Part shown: positions 7,066-11,191 of the stretch, in pieces | Numbering within the stretch: the first letter of the stretch is position 1 | Layout of the letters: every line of letters begins with the position of its first letter | Assembly: GCA_029935375.1 (NCBI GenBank) | Contig: JAOZKL010000024.1 | Coordinates: 1-11,191, forward strand | Length of the DNA stretch: 11,191 nt | Direction: 5' to 3' | From: Patescibacteria group bacterium | GTDB lineage: Bacteria > Patescibacteriota > JACMRA01 | The notes under the pieces: model-generated | Seen by the model: only the letters and a program-made list of their open reading frames with translations | Databases searched by the model: none | What the model was told of the DNA's origin: nothing | Position numbers and translations under genes: made by a program

Positions 7066-7091
7066 ATAAAAAAGAATTTTATTTTTGTCAA
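7063..7091 (-). promoter_or_regulatory. Sigma-70 promoter for galU-nrdG, overlapping the rpoC terminator
   Basis: On the minus strand, TTGACA (7086-7091), a 17-base spacer and TATAGT (7063-7068) form a near-perfect promoter. The -10 overlaps the first bases of the terminator's 5' arm. Transcription should start around 7057-7054, at the hairpin loop, so the galU RNA would lack the 5' arm and could not form the terminator. The leader would be about 40 bases. Confidence 0.75.
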
Positions 7092-7104
7092 AGACCTTAA
7101 ACTA

Positions 7105-10100
7105 TTAGACTATATCATTATCACCGCCTTCTTCAAACTCTTCTTCAAGATCTTCAGATGTGTTATTATTAAACTTCTGCTCATCAAAACCAGTACCAGC
7201 TGGAATTAACTGACCAAGAATAACATTTTCTTTTAGACCTGTTAAATTATCTTTACGACCAGATAAAACAGCTTCTACAAGCACACGAGAAGTTTCTTGG
7301 AATGAAGCAGCAGAAAGGAATGATTCTGTAGACAACGAAGCTTTAGAAATACCTGCAACGATTGGTTTGAAAATTACTGGCTTCTTACCTTCATTCAAAA
7401 GCTCTATATTTCTTGCAACGACAAGCACCCTACTAACCATATCTCCTATAGTAAACTCACTCTCACCATGGTCAAGTATTTGAACTTTTCCAGTCATCTT
7501 GCGAACAATTATCTCAATATGTTTTTCATTAACATCAATACCATTAGATGCATATATTGCATGCAGCTCCTGAATAATATATTCTTCTAACATATCAATA
7601 CCCAACCTATCCAATACATCCTGCAGAACTAAATGACCTTCAGCAAGTTTATCACCTTTTTTGATTTCTTGACCTTCTTTTATCAATAATTGCAATCCTG
7701 AATCTATAGAATATTCACTAATATCTATTTCATCAGCTTTAACTTTCAAGCTATCTTTTGTAATCTCTACATCTCCTGTTAAGTTACACATTATAGCCAT
7801 TCCAGTTTTTTCTATCATTACAACATCTCCAGATTTGACCCTATCTCCATCTTTTGCAATTATTATGTTAGTATTGGAATCAAATGGTATTGTTTGTGTA
7901 GCCTTTCTACGCGAAATAGTAATTGTGTGACCTTCAGCAACTGATCCATCAACCTTTTCTACAACTCCAGGAAAATCAGCCATTGGTGCAACAACTTTTG
8001 GATTACGAGCTTCAAACAACTCTTCTACACGAGGCAGACCAGAAGTAATATCAGATTTTGTTAGTACACCACCAGTATGCTTGGATCTCATAGTAAGCTG
8101 AGTAGAAGGCTCTCCAAGTGATTGTGCAGCAATAACACCTACGGCAGTACCAAGTTTTACAGGTTTATGCGTAGCAAAATCAGCTCCATAACATTTCACA
8201 GAAACGCCTTTTTTAGAAATACACTTATTTACAGAGAATATTTCAACTTCCTTTATAACATCATTCTTATATTTGTTAAAAGTAACATGATCTATAAGAT
8301 CACCAGCTTTTACAATAACTTTTTTACCAAGCTTCACATCTTTTACAACATAACGCCCGTATGCACGCTCCCATACTGTTTTTCCAAGTTTCTTGCTGTT
8401 GTCCTCTGTAAGGAGTTTTCCATCTTCTGTACCACAATCTTGTGTAGATACTACTAAATTCTGTGCTACATCTACCAAACGCCTAGTTAGATAACCAGAG
8501 TCAGCGGTTTTTAATGAAATATCAGCCTGTGCCTTACGGCCACCTTTTGTAGTTAAGAAGTACTCTAGAGATGTCAAACCATCAATAAATCCATGTTGAG
8601 CAGGAAGTTCCATTACCCTACCTGTTGAAGATACTGACAATCCTTTGATACCGGCCATCTGATTTAATTGAGAAATATTACCACGAGAACCAGAATTAAT
8701 CATAAGACCAACATTACTAGTTGGATCAACTGCATCTTCTACCAATTTGGTGATTTTATCACCAGCTTCAATCCAAATTTTCACTACTACATTATACCTA
8801 TCTTCGTTTGTCATCAAACCAACATCAAACAAACTTTGCGCTTCTGATACATCATCACGAGCTTCTTCTAATATAGAATCCTTTCCCTTTGGTTGAACCA
8901 TATCAAATGTAGACAATGTTATACCAGATTGCGTTACATATTTAAACGATCTATTCTTAATGTTGTTCAATACATCTGGCATCGCCTCTGCACCAAGCTT
9001 GTGATACATTTCGTTTAGTAGTTTATTAAACCCTTTTTTATTCAATGTTTTATTTACAAAACCAGCCTCTTTCGGGAATGATCTATTAAAAATAATACGA
9101 CCAGGAGTTGTTTCAATTAAACCTTCCTCACCTTTCACTCTAGTTAATATCATCTCACCTAATTCTACCAACCCATTTTCATAAGAAAGCAATGCTTCAC
9201 CAGTGTTGGCAAAATATTTCATATCTTCTCGCTTATTAAGCTCTTTTGTAGGAATTGTTAGATAATAAGCACCTAATACAATTTCCTGATGACCAGCCAT
9301 TATCAACTCTCCTGTAGCAGGTTTTAAAAGATTCTTTGTAGACACCATTAGATTAGCAGCTTCTTCCTGTCCTTTTATAGTAATAGGAAGATGAACAGCC
9401 ATTTGATCTCCATCAAAATCGGCGTTAAAAGCTGTACAAACAAGAGGGTGTAGTTGGATAGCTTTCCCCTCTACAAGAGTGGGTTTGAATGCCATAAATG
9501 AAAGTTTATGAAGAGTCGGAGCACGATTAAGCAGGACATGCCTATCTTTAATAATATCTTCTAACAAATCATATATTAAAGGATCTTTGTTCTCGATCAA
9601 CCTTCTGGCTGAGTGGACATTAAAAGCCTGCTTTTCCTCTGCTAATTCTCCATTTTCAGACCTCTGGATTATTTGACCAATTAAAAATGGTGTAAACAAC
9701 TCCAAAGCCATCATCTTTGGTATACCACACTGATCTAGTTGTAATTTTGGACCAACTACAATTACAGAACGACCAGAATAATCTACACGCTTACCAAGTA
9801 AATTCTGACGGAAACGACCTTGCTTACCTTTCAATACATGTGTTAAAGACTTTAACGGACGACGGATACCAGTAGACGCCATTACTTGCTTTCCACCACG
9901 AGCTGAATTATCCATCAAAGCTTCTACAGCCTCCTGTAACATCCTTTTCTCATTACGAAGAATAACCTCTGGCGCTCCAATTTGAATAAGTTTTCTCAAG
10001 CGATTATTACGATTAACCAACCTACGATACAGCTCATTAAGATCTGAAGTTGCAAATCTACCACCATTCAATTGCAACATTGGGCGCAATTCTGGAGGCA

Positions 10101-11067
10101 AAACCATAATACGATGCAGGATCATCCACTCAGGTTTTGTGTTATTTCTAACAAAGTGCTTTACAAGCTTTAGTCGCTTAACCAATTTGCGTTTTACATT
10201 TCCACGAGACTTCATAGCAGCAGCTTCTAAATCCTCCGCTTGTTTATCAAGATCAATCTCTGCAAGCAATGATTGAACAGCTTCAGCTCCAATATTGGCT
10301 TTGAAAACAGGACCAAACTTACCTGCAAGCTCTTGATACTGCATTTCTGTTATTACATCCTTCAATTTTAATGAAGTAATTTCTTTCTTTGCAATATCTC
10401 CAATTGTCTCAATTTTTGCTAATATCTCTCTTTTCTTCTCTTTCAACAACTCTTTGTCTGATTCATACTTTATCTTCAAGTCTTCTGCTGGCTTGGAAGA
10501 TTTTGATTTATCTATCTGATACTGACGAGAAATTTTCTCAAACTTGTCATCAAACTCAGACTCTGTCATCTTAACTCTGCTTTGAGCTTCTTTATCTATA
10601 CGCTCTATATACTCATCTCTAAGATTTTGATTAATCTCAGTTATAACATAAGCTGAAAAATAAATGATACGAGCAATATCAGTCGTTTTCATATCCAACA
10701 ATAAGGATACTCTAGATGGGATTATACGGAAAAACCATGGATGGGCACAAGGAGCTGCTAATGTAATATGGCCCATTCGTTCACGACGAACAGATGAATG
10801 TGTAACTTCTACACCACACTTATCGCAAATTACTCCAGCATAACGGTACCTCTTGTATTTTCCACAAGCGCATTCCCAGTTTTTTACTGGACCAAAGATA
10901 GCTTGACAAAAGAGTCCGTTCATCTGAGGGGCTCCGGTACGGTAATTTATAGTCTCTGCTGTGAGAACTTCACCATAGCTCATTTTTAGAGTTTCTTCTG
11001 GTGACATCAGTTCTAAACTGATTGAGTTTACATGTTTAAGGTTACTTGGAATTGCTACGTAAGACAT
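7105..11067 (-). CDS. rpoC: DNA-directed RNA polymerase subunit beta' (RpoC)
   Basis: RpoC is the catalytic beta' subunit of RNA polymerase. The 1320-residue product is full length for a CPR-type protein (E. coli 1407). The first zinc site is intact: Cys66, Cys68, Cys81, Cys84. VRRERMGHI (93-101) follows. An insert of about 80 charged, helix-rich residues (about 150-235) precedes FGPVFKANIGAEA. GRFRQNLLGKRVDYSGR (417-433) and the active-site NADFDGD (548-554, Mg ligands Asp550, Asp552, Asp554) are intact. The second zinc site has Cys878, Cys949 and Cys959, but Ser956 replaces the usual fourth Cys. The trigger-loop start reads TMRSKH (992-997), where TMRTFH is usual. DITSGLPRVEELFEARNPK (1006-1024) and an acidic C-terminus follow. 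The start at ATG 11067 follows a pyrimidine/AT-rich leader with no Shine-Dalgarno. It lies 65 bases after rpoB and ends in a strong terminator. Confidence 0.98.
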   Translation of the reverse strand: MSYVAIPSNLKHVNSISLELMSPEETLKMSYGEVLTAETINYRTGAPQMNGLFCQAIFGPVKNWECACGKYKRYRYAGVICDKCGVEVTHSSVRRERMGHITLAAPCAHPWFFRIIPSRVSLLLDMKTTDIARIIYFSAYVITEINQNLRDEYIERIDKEAQSRVKMTESEFDDKFEKISRQYQIDKSKSSKPAEDLKIKYESDKELLKEKKREILAKIETIGDIAKKEITSLKLKDVITEMQYQELAGKFGPVFKANIGAEAVQSLLAEIDLDKQAEDLEAAAMKSRGNVKRKLVKRLKLVKHFVRNNTKPEWMILHRIMVLPPELRPMLQLNGGRFATSDLNELYRRLVNRNNRLRKLIQIGAPEVILRNEKRMLQEAVEALMDNSARGGKQVMASTGIRRPLKSLTHVLKGKQGRFRQNLLGKRVDYSGRSVIVVGPKLQLDQCGIPKMMALELFTPFLIGQIIQRSENGELAEEKQAFNVHSARRLIENKDPLIYDLLEDIIKDRHVLLNRAPTLHKLSFMAFKPTLVEGKAIQLHPLVCTAFNADFDGDQMAVHLPITIKGQEEAANLMVSTKNLLKPATGELIMAGHQEIVLGAYYLTIPTKELNKREDMKYFANTGEALLSYENGLVELGEMILTRVKGEEGLIETTPGRIIFNRSFPKEAGFVNKTLNKKGFNKLLNEMYHKLGAEAMPDVLNNIKNRSFKYVTQSGITLSTFDMVQPKGKDSILEEARDDVSEAQSLFDVGLMTNEDRYNVVVKIWIEAGDKITKLVEDAVDPTSNVGLMINSGSRGNISQLNQMAGIKGLSVSSTGRVMELPAQHGFIDGLTSLEYFLTTKGGRKAQADISLKTADSGYLTRRLVDVAQNLVVSTQDCGTEDGKLLTEDNSKKLGKTVWERAYGRYVVKDVKLGKKVIVKAGDLIDHVTFNKYKNDVIKEVEIFSVNKCISKKGVSVKCYGADFATHKPVKLGTAVGVIAAQSLGEPSTQLTMRSKHTGGVLTKSDITSGLPRVEELFEARNPKVVAPMADFPGVVEKVDGSVAEGHTITISRRKATQTIPFDSNTNIIIAKDGDRVKSGDVVMIEKTGMAIMCNLTGDVEITKDSLKVKADEIDISEYSIDSGLQLLIKEGQEIKKGDKLAEGHLVLQDVLDRLGIDMLEEYIIQELHAIYASNGIDVNEKHIEIIVRKMTGKVQILDHGESEFTIGDMVSRVLVVARNIELLNEGKKPVIFKPIVAGISKASLSTESFLSAASFQETSRVLVEAVLSGRKDNLTGLKENVILGQLIPAGTGFDEQKFNNNTSEDLEEEFEEGGDNDIV

Positions 11068-11112
11068 AAAAAATACAATAAAAAAAAATAATTAATAGTA
11101 TGAATACAAAAA

Positions 11113-11132
11113 CCAACCCCTTAATTGGGGGT
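11113..11132 (-). terminator. Small hairpin between rpoB and rpoC (possible attenuator)
   Basis: On the minus strand ACCCC (11132-11128) pairs with GGGGT (11120-11116) around a seven-base loop. After TGG a TTTTT run follows (11112-11108). The five-pair GC stem sits directly after the rpoB stop. It could be a weak partial terminator that sets the rpoB:rpoC ratio, or protect an RNA end. Full termination would be unexpected because rpoC has no other clear promoter. Confidence 0.35.
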
Positions 11133-11191
11133 CTAATACTCTAGGCTTCCTTCTGCAGAAGAAGATTCATAATCAACAACAAAATATATAT
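11133..11191 (-). CDS. rpoB: 3' end of probable rpoB (RNA polymerase beta subunit), partial
   Basis: An open frame enters from the window edge and ends at TAG (11133-11135). It encodes the 18 residues IYFVVDYESSSAEGSLEY. The identification comes from position: directly upstream of rpoC on the same strand, where rpoB lies in nearly all bacteria. The short acidic, serine-rich tail is compatible with an RpoB C-terminus but is not diagnostic. The rest of the gene lies outside the window. Confidence 0.6.
   Translation of the reverse strand, partial: IYFVVDYESSSAEGSLEY

Noticed and set aside
8122..8457. Plus-strand open frame inside rpoC
   Set aside because: It is antisense to conserved RpoC sequence (trigger loop and zinc site region) and its Phe/Tyr/Ile-rich product resembles no family.
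1..11191. tRNA, rRNA, CRISPR, insertion sequence or prophage elements
   Set aside because: I found no cloverleaf-like GTTCRA segments, no spaced repeat arrays, no transposase or phage genes, and no terminal inverted repeats.

Overview
The window is AT-rich bacterial DNA, densely packed with single-copy housekeeping genes. It holds eight protein-coding genes, two of them cut by the window edges, and no RNA gene, mobile element or CRISPR array that I can see. Protein style points to the Candidate Phyla Radiation (Patescibacteria). RpoC has the short CPR/Gram-positive-like N-terminus, YidC is short with no large periplasmic domain, and the genes show essentially no Shine-Dalgarno sequences. One feature suggests the Gracilibacteria/Absconditabacteria side of that radiation, where UGA encodes glycine (genetic code 25): the leftmost gene has an in-frame TGA at codon 8, in a context that reads naturally as glycine. 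The seven other genes have no in-frame TGA, and none of the eight visible genes is known to stop at TGA, so recoding is a hypothesis only.

Layout: positions 1-238 hold the 5' part of an unrecognised gene on the minus strand. Positions 239-415 are a divergent promoter region with a near-consensus leftward promoter, a perfect-consensus rightward promoter, a 12-bp palindrome and a 10-bp direct repeat. A plus-strand run follows: clpB (disaggregase), a probable rbfA (ribosome maturation), yidC (membrane insertase) and dus (tRNA dihydrouridine synthase). yidC and dus overlap by one base. The stop codon of dus directly abuts the stop codon of the convergent galU-nrdG pair. Further right on the minus strand are rpoC and the last codons of rpoB.

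Functionally, the plus-strand run covers protein quality control, ribosome assembly, membrane protein insertion and tRNA modification. The minus-strand block covers RNA polymerase, UDP-glucose supply and activation of anaerobic ribonucleotide reductase, which fits an anaerobic, fermentative cell. A strong terminator after rpoC overlaps a consensus promoter for galU-nrdG. The predicted start site lies in or next to the terminator loop, so the galU transcript should lack the 5' arm and escape termination.

Points of interest are the in-frame TGA, the overlapping terminator and promoter, a missing zinc-ligand cysteine and an unusual trigger-loop sequence in RpoC, an Asn in place of the conserved TM1 Arg of YidC, and the leaders without Shine-Dalgarno sequences. 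I did not find a clearly new multi-gene system.
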